Shown one piece after another: positions 1 to 9,211 of a stretch of DNA of 64,000 nucleotides. Below the pieces are notes generated by a model. That model did no database searches and was not told where the DNA came from. It saw only the letters and a program-made list of their open reading frames with translations. The stretch comes from Sideroxydans sp. (GTDB lineage Bacteria > Pseudomonadota > Gammaproteobacteria > Burkholderiales > Gallionellaceae). Each line of letters begins with the position of its first letter. The stretch's first letter is position 1. The position numbers and the translations under genes were made by a program. The stretch covers positions 81,287 through 145,286 of the forward strand of contig JAGXGC010000004.1 of the NCBI GenBank assembly GCA_024636935.1, read 5' to 3'.

Positions 1-66
1 TTGTTGTTCGAGTTGGGAATTCGCCTTGGGGTGATGCATGGCAATGAAGGGATGCAGGAAAAATAA
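1..66 (+). CDS. C-terminal end of an unidentified protein (partial)
   Basis: Frame 1 is open from the window edge to a TAA at 64-66 and encodes 21 residues ending in GNEGMQEK. The other two forward frames hit stops earlier (TGA near base 32 and base 42). Only the tail is visible, so no family can be named. A palindromic terminator at 79-100 follows directly, which fits the end of a gene. The reading frame could also be chance because it is so short. Confidence 0.4.
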   Translation: MLFELGIRLGVMHGNEGMQEK

Positions 67-78
67 CTAGGCGTGAAA

Positions 79-100
79 AAGGCCGTCTCGCGACGGCCTT
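79..100 (-). terminator. Rho-independent terminator of the DUF3494 lipoprotein gene
   Basis: A perfect GC-rich palindrome (AAGGCCGTC, short loop, GACGGCCTT) is followed on the minus strand by a T-run (TTTTTC). It lies 34 bases past the stop of the minus-strand gene at 134-1561. On the plus strand the T content is weaker, although it could also serve the partial gene at the window edge. The same hairpin with one loop difference ends the next minus-strand gene (1716-1740). Confidence 0.8.
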
Positions 101-133
101 CTATTCACTTTTTTACGATTAAGTCACCAAGAC

Positions 134-1561
134 TTACGGTTGAGTGACTGTGTTTTGATCAAGGGTGACTGCGGTCTGTGCCAGCAATCTGCCGTTCATC
201 GTTGCACCCGTCCGCAGACTGATATTGGTTGCTGTCAATATCACTCCCTGCATCAGCGCAGTGGTACCAATATCTACAGCACCAGTGACCACCCAGAATA
301 CGTTCTGAGCCAGCGCACCACCGGTCAAGTTCACCTGAGTGGCAGCAGACTGAGTAAGATTTTGTGCAAACTTGAAGACCCAGACATCCGTTGCCGAACC
401 ATTGAGCGTGATGCTCGTCGGGATGCTCACTGCATTAGCACAGCTGTAGACACCCGCCACAATGGTTAGCCCGCTCATGATGCCTGCTCCGGGACAGGCA
501 GTAACCAGTCCGCCACCTGCTAGCGCCCTTCCTGTTCCGGCGGTATATGCAGTCTCCATGTCTCCTATAGCTGTAGTCAAATTAGCCGGGACTGGAACAG
601 CGTTGTCGGATGCATACAGTTTTCCAGGGGCTACAACTTGACCGGAAGTCGCATAAGTATCCGTGACTTCATATGTTTGCGACCAGCCAGTCAAGTAAGT
701 CCTGGCGACTGGACTCACTCCGATGTTCCCAGTGACCAAGGAACTTGGGACGGTCGAGACACCCGCTTTTGACAAAATCACATAATTGCCGGCTGTGCCC
801 AAGTCAAGCGGCGCTATACCTGTCAATAATGCACCGCCCGGATCAGCTGTGAAGTTCCATGAGTGAATGGCCGACATCGTGTTGCCAACCAAGTCTTTGA
901 CACCGGTGGTGATCTTGGCCGTATAGACGGCACCGGCAGTAAGATTGCTGTTCGGATTGAAGGTCGCCGTCGTTGTGCTGGATGATGTCACCACACCTGC
1001 AACAGGCGCGCCTGCCAGATCCAAGGTGAAGGTCGTGGTGCTGACCGTCAACGGATCCATCGCCTTGCTGAAGTTGACAGTGATGTTCGCGTTGAGAGGT
1101 ATCAAAGTGGCACCGCTCGCAGGGTCAGTGCTACTCACGGAAGGCGGCGTGGCATCTGCGGTGAGAAAACTCCATGTCTTGGTGATAGCCATCGCATTGC
1201 CGGACAAGTCCTTGACCCCAGTGGTGATCGTGGCCACATAACTGAGTCCGGCTACCAGATTGCTGGTTGGATCGAATGTCACTGTGTTACCCGTATAGGA
1301 CACGGCACCCGCAACGGAGGTCGATCCGTGTGCCAGAGTAACCGTGGTCGTGGTGAGCGTCGTGGCATCTATCGCTTCGCTGAAGGTCGCCGTGATGTTT
1401 GCACTGACGGCAACACCGCTGGCCGCATTAGCAGGTGCCGTTGAGCTCACGCTTGGTGCGGTGGTGTCTGCGCTACCGCTACCACATCCCGCAATCATTG
1501 CGACCAGTACTAGTGCCATGAACCATGACAGTAAGTTTTTAATACGTTCGCTGTTTTTCAT
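134..1561 (-). CDS. Surface lipoprotein with two Ig-like (Big_5) domains and a DUF3494 ice-binding-like domain
   Basis: The protein has 475 residues. It opens with a lipoprotein signal peptide (hydrophobic LVLVAMIAGC, lipidated Cys near residue 26). Two tandem SbsA-type Ig-like domains follow (about 33-133 and 137-240), each with the pattern 'P..SST.PA..A..V..N....FS.A.D..T......TL' and a C-terminal 'GVKDL.GN.M'. Residues about 248-475 match DUF3494 (LGTAGNYVILSKAGVST, VTGNIGVSP, GSATDVWVFKFAQ, FWVVTGAVDIGT). That beta-helical fold is known from ice-binding proteins but is also common in mesophiles, where its role is unsettled. Localisation to the outer membrane is inferred from the lipobox. 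Ice binding cannot be claimed from sequence alone. Confidence 0.85.
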   Translation of the reverse strand: MKNSERIKNLLSWFMALVLVAMIAGCGSGSADTTAPSVSSTAPANAASGVAVSANITATFSEAIDATTLTTTTVTLAHGSTSVAGAVSYTGNTVTFDPTSNLVAGLSYVATITTGVKDLSGNAMAITKTWSFLTADATPPSVSSTDPASGATLIPLNANITVNFSKAMDPLTVSTTTFTLDLAGAPVAGVVTSSSTTTATFNPNSNLTAGAVYTAKITTGVKDLVGNTMSAIHSWNFTADPGGALLTGIAPLDLGTAGNYVILSKAGVSTVPSSLVTGNIGVSPVARTYLTGWSQTYEVTDTYATSGQVVAPGKLYASDNAVPVPANLTTAIGDMETAYTAGTGRALAGGGLVTACPGAGIMSGLTIVAGVYSCANAVSIPTSITLNGSATDVWVFKFAQNLTQSAATQVNLTGGALAQNVFWVVTGAVDIGTTALMQGVILTATNISLRTGATMNGRLLAQTAVTLDQNTVTQP

Positions 1562-1715
1562 TTTTCCACCTCTTTGTTTTATCTGTTATTCATCGCTACA
1601 AGCAACTGTGCAAAAGCACTAGCCACGATCACATTCTTTATGTTCCTTTCCTCAGAAAAGCTCGGTGCGCTGTCGCACATACTTTCCTATCTTGGTAATC
1701 GTCCTCAACAAAGAA

Positions 1716-1740
1716 AAAGGCCGTCTTGCGACGGCCTTTT
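1716..1740 (-). terminator. Rho-independent terminator of the RTX-like lipoprotein gene
   Basis: Inverted repeat AAAAGGCCGTC / GACGGCCTTTT with a 3-base loop, T-rich on the minus strand, 31 bases past the stop of the gene at 1771-3567. The core is identical to the terminator at 79-100 except for one loop base. Confidence 0.8.
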
Positions 1741-1770
1741 AATTACTGCTTACATCCTTACTTGCTTGCC

Positions 1771-3567
1771 TTACGGAACGATATTCGCAAAAGCGATGCT
1801 GGCATTAGTAATACCAACCAGCACAACAACCTCGTCAGCGGTACCGTCTGCATTCGTGTCCTTGAACAGATACCCGTTAGTAGCATCGAACTCAAACGCG
1901 TACAGCACAGTAGTATCCAAGGCAACGTTGGCCGCAGTGAGCGCAGCTGCAAAGTCGGCAACCGCTGCACCGGCCTCGACATAGTTGGGAGCGGAACCAG
2001 CCAGCCCCATCTTCAGGGTGTCATCAGCGGCAGTAAAGCCAGTGATGCTATCCGCTGTGGCAACAGTAATGCCAGTATCGCCATCAGCAATCACGATAGT
2101 GTCTTTCGAAGTATTGCCCGTAAGGATAATGGCATCTGCACCCAAACCACCGGTAATGGTGTTACCGGAAGTCGACGCAGTAGTAGCAGAAGCATCAATG
2201 GTATCGTTGCCTGCACCCGTGGTAATTACATTGCCCGAGGTGTCTCCTGTCGTCAGGGTGACAGAATCCGCACCTGCACCCGTTGTCACCGTAACGGCAC
2301 CAGAGGTCGTTGTTGCTGTCACTGTGGCAACAACTGCAGCGGCACTGTTAATAGTCATCGCACCGGAAGTGGATGTTGCTGTCACTGTGGTAACACCTGC
2401 GCCCATGGTAATAAAATTCCCCGCAACACTTGCATCGGATATTGAGGTGAGCGTTGCAGGCCCAGTTACCGCACTCATGTTAATGGTCTGCGCACCGGAG
2501 GTGGATGTTGTCTGCAGGTCTGCACCAGCCGCATCGAATGCGGCGTTAAACAAAGTACCAGTGGTAATGGTTTGTGCGCCAGTCCCTGACGTGAGAATCA
2601 CAATCTTGTCGATACCGCTAACGTTAGTGAAAATGGCGTCATCCAGTGTATATGCGACATTACTGGTGGGTGTGATACTCAGCGTATCGAAGCCAGCACC
2701 AGTAGCGATAGTGTCGGCACTAGTAAGTTGGGTAGGTCCATTAGTGTTGACTGTGTCGTCATTAGCGGTACTGAATGCACCGAAACTGCTCACGGTAGGA
2801 GTAAAGTTATCCAGACCAGCAGTGAGCACGACAGTGTTGCCAGTAGTATCGTTTGCCAGAATCGTACCCGTGCCCGTCACACTGGCCACCAGATCGGCGC
2901 CAGAGAACAGCACTTTAACCGTCTCATCGGGCTCGGCATCGGCGTCGTTGTTAACCAAGATGGACTTGGTTGCAACCGTTTTCCCTGCGGCAAAATTGAC
3001 CGTTCCTGTGGCGGCTACGAAGTCAGCACCGGATGTGGCAGTACCCGTGATCTGCGTCGCATAATTGAGCGTAACCGCTGTGGCCGGCGCGCTAGCAAGC
3101 GTCAGCACGAAGGTCATCGCTTTTGTGCCGGTAGCAGGTTCGGTAACAATCGGCGCATTAGCAGAGAGCGTGAGCGTCCCTGCTCCACCTCCACCGGCGC
3201 TCACAGTCAATGTGGCAGTCGCGGATTTGCCACCGTAACTGCCCGTAATGACCGACGTGCCGGCGGCAACGCCAGTCGCGAGGCCTGATGTGCTATTGAC
3301 AGTGGCAACACCGGTAGAGGCTGAAGTCCAGCTTGTGGATGTTGTAACAACACCAGTGGGCGTCCCATCGTTATAAGTCGCAGTCGCTACAAACTGCTGC
3401 GTTCCACCGATCGCTACCGTGGCAGTTGCGGGGGTCACTGCGATGGAAGCCAAGTTCGCCAAAGTGGCGCTCGAATCAGCCACTCCTCCGCAACCTGCTA
3501 TAAAAGTGGCAAGCACCAACGCCACACTCCACCTCAGTATCTTTGAAATAAATTGGATTCTGTTCAT
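1771..3567 (-). CDS. Large lipoprotein with Big_2, Calx-beta and RTX-like C-terminal repeats
   Basis: The chosen start (ATG at 3567) has a strong AAGGAGAAG site five bases upstream; a longer reading to 3678 would place 37 residues before the signal peptide. The 598-residue product has a lipobox (LATFIAGC, Cys 26). It continues with a Big_2 Ig-like domain (about 39-120), a Calx-beta domain (about 125-235; SGADFVAATGTVNFAAG, DADAEPDET) and a long Thr/Ala/Gly-rich beta region. Near the C-terminus are glycine-aspartate repeats (TGAGNDTIDAS, GGLGADAIIL) and a closing YLFKDTNADGTADEVVVLVG segment, both typical of RTX/type I-secreted surface proteins. A lipobox and a type I-like C-terminus on one chain is unusual. 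No type I exporter genes lie nearby. Confidence 0.8.
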   Translation of the reverse strand: MNRIQFISKILRWSVALVLATFIAGCGGVADSSATLANLASIAVTPATATVAIGGTQQFVATATYNDGTPTGVVTTSTSWTSASTGVATVNSTSGLATGVAAGTSVITGSYGGKSATATLTVSAGGGGAGTLTLSANAPIVTEPATGTKAMTFVLTLASAPATAVTLNYATQITGTATSGADFVAATGTVNFAAGKTVATKSILVNNDADAEPDETVKVLFSGADLVASVTGTGTILANDTTGNTVVLTAGLDNFTPTVSSFGAFSTANDDTVNTNGPTQLTSADTIATGAGFDTLSITPTSNVAYTLDDAIFTNVSGIDKIVILTSGTGAQTITTGTLFNAAFDAAGADLQTTSTSGAQTINMSAVTGPATLTSISDASVAGNFITMGAGVTTVTATSTSGAMTINSAAAVVATVTATTTSGAVTVTTGAGADSVTLTTGDTSGNVITTGAGNDTIDASATTASTSGNTITGGLGADAIILTGNTSKDTIVIADGDTGITVATADSITGFTAADDTLKMGLAGSAPNYVEAGAAVADFAAALTAANVALDTTVLYAFEFDATNGYLFKDTNADGTADEVVVLVGITNASIAFANIVP

Positions 3568-3808
3568 TTGCTTCTCCTTAATAGTGACCGACCGGGAGTG
3601 AGTCTGGAATTTCGACTGGAATTCATTGGTATCTATAAATAGATCCACGATGGTGGACTCACACAACCTTCTTATCACCGCTTTGGCAGTTCCTCACCGT
3701 GCGCTGCCGCACTCAACCCTTTAAAGAAAATATTTCGTCTTTATGTGCGTGAACGCACAGTTTGATTTCATGGCTTGGCATCAGATGACGACTCCCTGAA
3801 CTCATTGG

Positions 3809-4210
3809 ATGAAGAAAATGAATATCCCAACGAATTACAAGACAAAGTCTTTGATGTCCAAGGTCGGCATCGCAATTGGTAGCGCTGTGATGTTGGCTGC
3901 CTGTGCAGGCGCACAGCCTCCGCTTGATCAGATGGCAACCTCCAAAGCGGCAGTGAATACCGCGATCAGTACAGGTGCCAATGAATATGCCCCGATACAA
4001 ATCAAATCGGCCATGGAAAAGATGACAAATGCTGAAAAGGCAATGTCCGAGAAAAACTACGAGACTGCAAAGCAGCAGGCGGAACAAGCGCAGGTGGATG
4101 CCCAACTCGCCACAGCGATTGCACGCACTGCAAAAGCCAAGCAGGCAGCCGATGCTTTGCAGGAAGACAGTCGCATCCTGCACCAAGAACTTAACCGTAA
4201 GACTAATTAA
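3809..4210 (+). CDS. DUF4398-type small lipoprotein
   Basis: The 133-residue protein starts with a lipoprotein signal (GSAVMLAAC). The mature part is an Ala/Gln/Lys-rich helical segment (SAMEKMTNAEKAMSEKNYE, then AKQQAEQAQVDAQLA) of the DUF4398 type. These are predicted envelope lipoproteins with helical-hairpin repeats and no established biochemical role. The gene sits 17 bases upstream of a DUF4398-OmpA lipoprotein gene and is almost certainly co-transcribed with it. The start is uncertain: the ATG at 3818 is also possible, and neither has a strong ribosome binding site. Confidence 0.8.
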   Translation: MKKMNIPTNYKTKSLMSKVGIAIGSAVMLAACAGAQPPLDQMATSKAAVNTAISTGANEYAPIQIKSAMEKMTNAEKAMSEKNYETAKQQAEQAQVDAQLATAIARTAKAKQAADALQEDSRILHQELNRKTN

Positions 4211-4227
4211 TCATAACGGAGCATCCC

Positions 4228-5115
4228 ATGAAAAAATTTCACTATGTACCTTTGACGCTCATCGCTGTGGCGGTCCTTTCAGGCTGCAACACACCTACAC
4301 AAAATGCATTGCTGAGTGACGCACACGAAAGCTACAAAGCTGCGCAAGCCAACCCTCAAGTCGTCTCGCTTGCCTCTGCTGAGCTTAATGAAGCCGGCGA
4401 CTCTTTGAGCAAGGCGGATAGCGCTTTGAGCAAAGGAAAAAGTGAAGCCACCGTTGATCAGTTGGCATACATCGCCAAGCAACAAGTGGCTATCGCTCAG
4501 GAAACTGCACAGCGTAAAAATGCCGAATTGGCTGTGACCAATGCGAGTGCGAATCGCACACAGATACGCTTGGATGCGAGGACGGCTGAAGCCGATGCAG
4601 CGAAACGCCAAGTCGCTATTGCAAATAAGACACTCGCTCGGCAAGCCGAAGATCTCTCCGCGGCTGATGCGAACGCACAAAATGACCAAGCGGTCATCGT
4701 CATTCAAGAGATGAAGATTCGCGAACTGAATGCAAAACAGACAGAACGCGGCGTTGTCGTGACCTTGGGGGACGTTTTGTTCAGCACCAACAAATCTGAA
4801 CTCAAGTCCAGCGGCAAGCGAAGTGTGCAAAAAGTAGCCGACTTCCTTATGCAATACCCGCTACGCGTGGTGTTGATCGAAGGATTCACTGACAGTGTCG
4901 GTAGCGCAAGCTACAACCAGTTGTTGTCCGAACGGCGCGCTGAATCGGTACGCACTGAGTTGATCAATCTGGGTGTACGCAGTGAGCGCATCTCGACTCA
5001 GGGCTATGGCGAACAACGCCCGGTCGCTAAGAATGACACTGCTGCGCATCGCCAATCCAATCGCCGCATTGAGATCATCTTCCCAGATACTATCCAACCA
5101 GTTTCGGCAATGTGA
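4228..5115 (+). CDS. DUF4398/OmpA-domain lipoprotein
   Basis: A 295-residue outer-membrane lipoprotein with lipobox AVLSGC (Cys 20). It has a long helical DUF4398 stretch (about 25-165) and a C-terminal OmpA peptidoglycan-binding domain (about 170-290). The OmpA signature is clear: LGDVLFSTNKSELK, IEGFTDSVGSASYNQLLSERRAESV, and HRQSNRRIEI. The likely role is tethering the outer membrane to peptidoglycan. A GGAG site precedes the ATG. The next genes (DUF883, YqjE, YqjK) follow with short gaps, so this looks like one envelope operon from 3809 to 6145. Confidence 0.88.
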   Translation: MKKFHYVPLTLIAVAVLSGCNTPTQNALLSDAHESYKAAQANPQVVSLASAELNEAGDSLSKADSALSKGKSEATVDQLAYIAKQQVAIAQETAQRKNAELAVTNASANRTQIRLDARTAEADAAKRQVAIANKTLARQAEDLSAADANAQNDQAVIVIQEMKIRELNAKQTERGVVVTLGDVLFSTNKSELKSSGKRSVQKVADFLMQYPLRVVLIEGFTDSVGSASYNQLLSERRAESVRTELINLGVRSERISTQGYGEQRPVAKNDTAAHRQSNRRIEIIFPDTIQPVSAM

Positions 5116-5163
5116 TTGAAACAATACTTTCAACCAAAACCATTTCAACAAAGGAATTAAGCA

Positions 5164-5493
5164 ATGTTTAACAATACAATTGATATGAAGAGCATCACTG
5201 CTTCAAAAGACAAAGTGATGGATGAGATGCGTTCAGTCGTTGCGGATGCCGAAGCACTACTGGATTCAACGGCTGGGCAAGTCGGTGAAGGCGCAATCAA
5301 GGCACGTGCTCGAATCGAAAAGAGTCTGCATAACGCAAAAGGGCATTTGATCGATGCGGAAGAAGCTGTGCTTCAGCGCACCAAGCAAGCGGCTAAAGCG
5401 ACAGATCAATATGTTCACAACGACCCTTGGAAGGCGATCGGCATCACTGCGTGTGCGGGCATCATCGTAGGCATGCTCATCGCCAGGCGCTAA
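5164..5493 (+). CDS. DUF883 family protein (ElaB/YqjD-like)
   Basis: A 109-residue protein with a long amphipathic helical body (VMDEMRSVVADAEALLDSTAGQ; AKATDQYVHNDPWKAIGI) and one C-terminal membrane helix (ITACAGIIVGMLIARR). This is the layout of ElaB/YqjD inner-membrane tail-anchored proteins, some of which associate with ribosomes in E. coli. A paralogue of exactly the same length lies at 40070-40399 with the same downstream partners. The gene is directly followed by the YqjE-like gene (2-base gap). Confidence 0.88.
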   Translation: MFNNTIDMKSITASKDKVMDEMRSVVADAEALLDSTAGQVGEGAIKARARIEKSLHNAKGHLIDAEEAVLQRTKQAAKATDQYVHNDPWKAIGITACAGIIVGMLIARR

Positions 5494-5495
5494 AA

Positions 5496-5873
5496 ATGTC
5501 AAACTCGACAGGGCTTGCAGAGTCGCTAAAACGGATGACGGATACGTTGTTGTCCATCGTTCAGACGCGTCTTGAATTGCTATCAAACGAGCTGGAGGAA
5601 GAGCGTGTTCACATCGGCCTACTTTTGTTTTACGGGGCCATTGCGTTCTTCTTCTTCGGCATGTCCATCTTGCTACTCACCATTCTTGTTGTGGCAGCAT
5701 TTGGGGATGACCATCTCCTTCTGGTATTAGGTGGACTGATTGTTCTGTTCGTCATTGCGGGGGGGCTCTCATGGTGGGCATTCCGACAAGTCGCCCAAAA
5801 AAGATCCGGATTGTTTTCGAGCAGTTTGGACGAGTTTGCACAAGACCGCGACTTGCTATCTCCCAGATCATGA
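5496..5873 (+). CDS. Phage-holin-family / YqjE-like membrane protein
   Basis: The ATG at 5496 follows two bases after the DUF883 stop; an upstream extension to 5427 would overlap DUF883 and is rejected. The 125-residue product has an N-terminal amphipathic segment (LLSIVQTRLELLSNELEEER) and two membrane helices (LLLFYGAIAFFFFGMSILLL; LLLVLGGLIVLFVIAGGLSW). This matches the holin-superfamily III / YqjE family (DUF1469). The function is not established and a lysis role is unlikely here. The stop overlaps the next start (ATGA). Confidence 0.85.
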   Translation: MSNSTGLAESLKRMTDTLLSIVQTRLELLSNELEEERVHIGLLLFYGAIAFFFFGMSILLLTILVVAAFGDDHLLLVLGGLIVLFVIAGGLSWWAFRQVAQKRSGLFSSSLDEFAQDRDLLSPRS

Positions 5874-6145
5874 ATCAGCAATTGATAGCGCTGGCTTATC
5901 GCCGCAACCAAATACTTCTGAAGATAAGTGAGCAGCGAACGAACATATCCGGCTTGATGCAGCAATTGCAACACCCGTTATCTATGGCCGACGCGGGTCT
6001 CAAGGCAGTTCATATGATGCGCAACCATCCTGCATGGGTAGCAGGTGCTGTGACTGCCCTGCTGGCCTGGCGCCTGAAGGGAATCGCAGTATTGGCAAAG
6101 TATGGATGGAAACAAGGTGGTGAAGAAATTGAGCACCGAAAATAA
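5870..6145 (+). CDS. YqjK-like small protein
   Basis: A 91-residue protein starting at an ATGA overlap with the YqjE-like gene. It has an N-terminal helix with Gln/Arg (LIALAYRRNQILLKISEQR) and one hydrophobic segment (WVAGAVTALLAWRL). By position and composition it belongs to the YqjK-like family that completes the DUF883-YqjE-YqjK triplet. The homologue at 39379-39696 stands in the same order on the opposite strand. The function is unknown. Confidence 0.75.
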   Translation: MNQQLIALAYRRNQILLKISEQRTNISGLMQQLQHPLSMADAGLKAVHMMRNHPAWVAGAVTALLAWRLKGIAVLAKYGWKQGGEEIEHRK

Positions 6146-6160
6146 TCGCTAGTATCCTGT

Positions 6161-6201
6161 AAATTAAAAGACCTCCGGCAAAGTCGGAGGTCTTTTAATT
6201 T
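6161..6201. terminator. Bidirectional terminator between the envelope operon and the TRAP operon
   Basis: Perfect 17-base inverted repeat (AAATTAAAAGACCTCCG, 7-base loop, then the complement). The A-rich outer arm becomes a T-run on both strands. It lies between convergent genes (yqjK-like ending 6145, dctM ending 6238). Confidence 0.92.
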
Positions 6202-6237
6202 AGGCTTGGATTCCCGTCATCGCAACGACACTCCATC

Positions 6238-7518
6238 CTAATTGAACAACAGATCAGGCAAGAACAAACTGATCTCTGGGATATAAGTCACCAGCCCGAG
6301 GAAGACCAACAACACCAATAGCCACGGCAAGGCAGCATGTGTGACTTCCATGATGCTCATGTTGGTAATACCGCTGGTGACGAACAGATTCAGCCCGACC
6401 GGTGGGGTGACCATGCCGATCTCCATATTCACCACCATGATGATGCCCAGATGGATGGGGTCGATACCTAGCTGGGTGGCGATGGGAAAGAAGATGGGAG
6501 CAAGAATCAGGATGATGCCGGTCGGCTCCATGAAGTTTCCGGCAATCAGCAGGATGACGTTGACCACCAGCAGGAACATCCAAGGGGTCATTCCATAAGC
6601 GACGATGTGCTCGGCGATGGTCTGCGGAATGCGTTCGGTGGTGAGTACATGTGCGAACAGCATGGCATTGGCGACAATGAACATCAGCATGACCGTGGTG
6701 CGACTGGCATCTACGAATACTTGCGGCAGGTCCTTGAACTTCAAGTCACGGTAGATGAAAACAGCCACGATCAGAGCATAGACCGCAGAAACGGCAGCGG
6801 CCTCGGTCGGCGTGAAGATACCGCCATAGATACCACCCATGATGATGACCAGCAAAGCCAGCCCCCACAAGGATTCACGAAACTTCCCAAACACTTCCCG
6901 CAGCGGCGCACGGGGGGTGGGAGCGATATTCAGTTTGCGCACGCGCCAATGTACGGCGAGGGCCAACATCAATCCGAGCAGTAGGCCGGGAATCACACCG
7001 GCCATGAACATGCGCCCGACCGAGACTTCCGTCACTGCGGCATACACCACCATCACGATCGAAGGCGGAATCAGAATACCCAAAGTGCCTGAATTGCAGA
7101 TCACGCCTGCCGCAAACGGCTGCGGATAGCCGTTGCGCACCATGCCCGCGATGACGATAGAGCCGACCGCCACTACGGTGGCCGGACTCGAGCCCGAGAC
7201 TGCGGCAAACAACATGCAGGCAAGGATGGACGCGATCGCCAAGCCACCGCGCAAGTGACCGACTGCCGCGATGGCAAAATCGACCATGCGCCTTGCCACC
7301 CCACCGGTGGACATCAAGGCCCCAGCAAGGATGAAGAACGGGATCGCCAGCAGGGTGTAGTGCTCGCTGGTCTCGTACAGTTTGATGGACAGCGAAGCCA
7401 ATGAGTCATTGGCGAAGAAGGCGATGGTGAGCAGGCTGGAAAGGCCCAGACAGATAGCGACCGGCATGCCGATGGCCATGAAGAAGAACAGACAGGAGAA
7501 CAGGAAAAGGGTATTCAT
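6238..7518 (-). CDS. dctM: TRAP transporter large permease (DctM)
   Basis: The 426-residue protein is the expected DctM length, with about 12 hydrophobic segments. Family landmarks are IPFFILAGALMSTGG, SGSSPATVVAVGSI, GYPQPFAAGVICNSGTLGILIPPS, GIFTPTEAAAVSA and GMVTPPVGLNLFV. It is the ion-driven membrane subunit that takes up a substrate handed over by DctP. The start overlaps the dctQ stop by four bases, so translation is coupled. The operon order is dctP-dctQ-dctM on the minus strand. Confidence 0.95.
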   Translation of the reverse strand: MNTLFLFSCLFFFMAIGMPVAICLGLSSLLTIAFFANDSLASLSIKLYETSEHYTLLAIPFFILAGALMSTGGVARRMVDFAIAAVGHLRGGLAIASILACMLFAAVSGSSPATVVAVGSIVIAGMVRNGYPQPFAAGVICNSGTLGILIPPSIVMVVYAAVTEVSVGRMFMAGVIPGLLLGLMLALAVHWRVRKLNIAPTPRAPLREVFGKFRESLWGLALLVIIMGGIYGGIFTPTEAAAVSAVYALIVAVFIYRDLKFKDLPQVFVDASRTTVMLMFIVANAMLFAHVLTTERIPQTIAEHIVAYGMTPWMFLLVVNVILLIAGNFMEPTGIILILAPIFFPIATQLGIDPIHLGIIMVVNMEIGMVTPPVGLNLFVTSGITNMSIMEVTHAALPWLLVLLVFLGLVTYIPEISLFLPDLLFN

Positions 7519-8042
7519 TTCGTGCCCTCCTCCACTTTCAGCTTGAGCGCCTCTTCCACCTCGTTGGCAAGCCGCAGATGATCTGACTTGCCGCGGATCA
7601 GGTTAATCAATACCGGCAGGAAGCGCAGCACCAGCAGAGTGAAACCGATAGGCAGGATGGCACGTACCACCCATATCTGAATCGGCAAGTCTTCCAGCTC
7701 GATACCCACTTTGCGCATCTTCATCACATACTGGAAAGAACCGTAGATCACCATGCCTGCATAGAGCATGCAGAACAACACGGCCACGATGGATACGATG
7801 CGCCGCACTTTAGGCGTGAACAATTTGATTAAGGCATCCACCCCGATATGAGCACCGACGCGCACACCGTATGAGATACCGATGAAGATCATGCAAGCGA
7901 ACAGGATAGAGGTGAGTTCCTGCGCCCAAGTAAAGCCGGAATTGAACACGTAACGTAATACCACCTGAGCAAAGGTGATCAGCGTCATCGACGCCAGCAG
8001 AATGGCGATCAGCCATTCGTCCAGTCGCTTCAATAACTTCAT
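7515..8042 (-). CDS. dctQ: TRAP transporter small permease (DctQ)
   Basis: The start is placed at the ATG at 8042 (MKLLKRLDEWLI), which has GGGGAGG five bases upstream. A GTG at 8096 would add 18 residues but lacks a site and touches dctP. The 175-residue product has four hydrophobic segments and the DctQ signature FAQVVLRYVFNSGFTWAQEL. It forms the membrane complex with DctM. It ends in a charged cytoplasmic tail (RLANEVEEALKLKVEEG). Confidence 0.92.
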   Translation of the reverse strand: MKLLKRLDEWLIAILLASMTLITFAQVVLRYVFNSGFTWAQELTSILFACMIFIGISYGVRVGAHIGVDALIKLFTPKVRRIVSIVAVLFCMLYAGMVIYGSFQYVMKMRKVGIELEDLPIQIWVVRAILPIGFTLLVLRFLPVLINLIRGKSDHLRLANEVEEALKLKVEEGTK

Positions 8043-8095
8043 GCGGCCTCCCCGTGGCGCCCCCGTGCATGGCGGGGACGCGATTTCACTATGCA

Positions 8096-9157
<1,062 letters not shown>

Positions 9158-9211
9158 TTAACTGAAACGGTTACGGCTTGCATCTGTCAGCGCATCATAT
9201 GCCAATCCAGC

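Noticed and set aside
1985-3064. Val/Ala/Pro-rich plus-strand frame
   Set aside because: It is antisense to the RTX-like lipoprotein; low complexity reflects the Thr/Ala repeats on the other strand.
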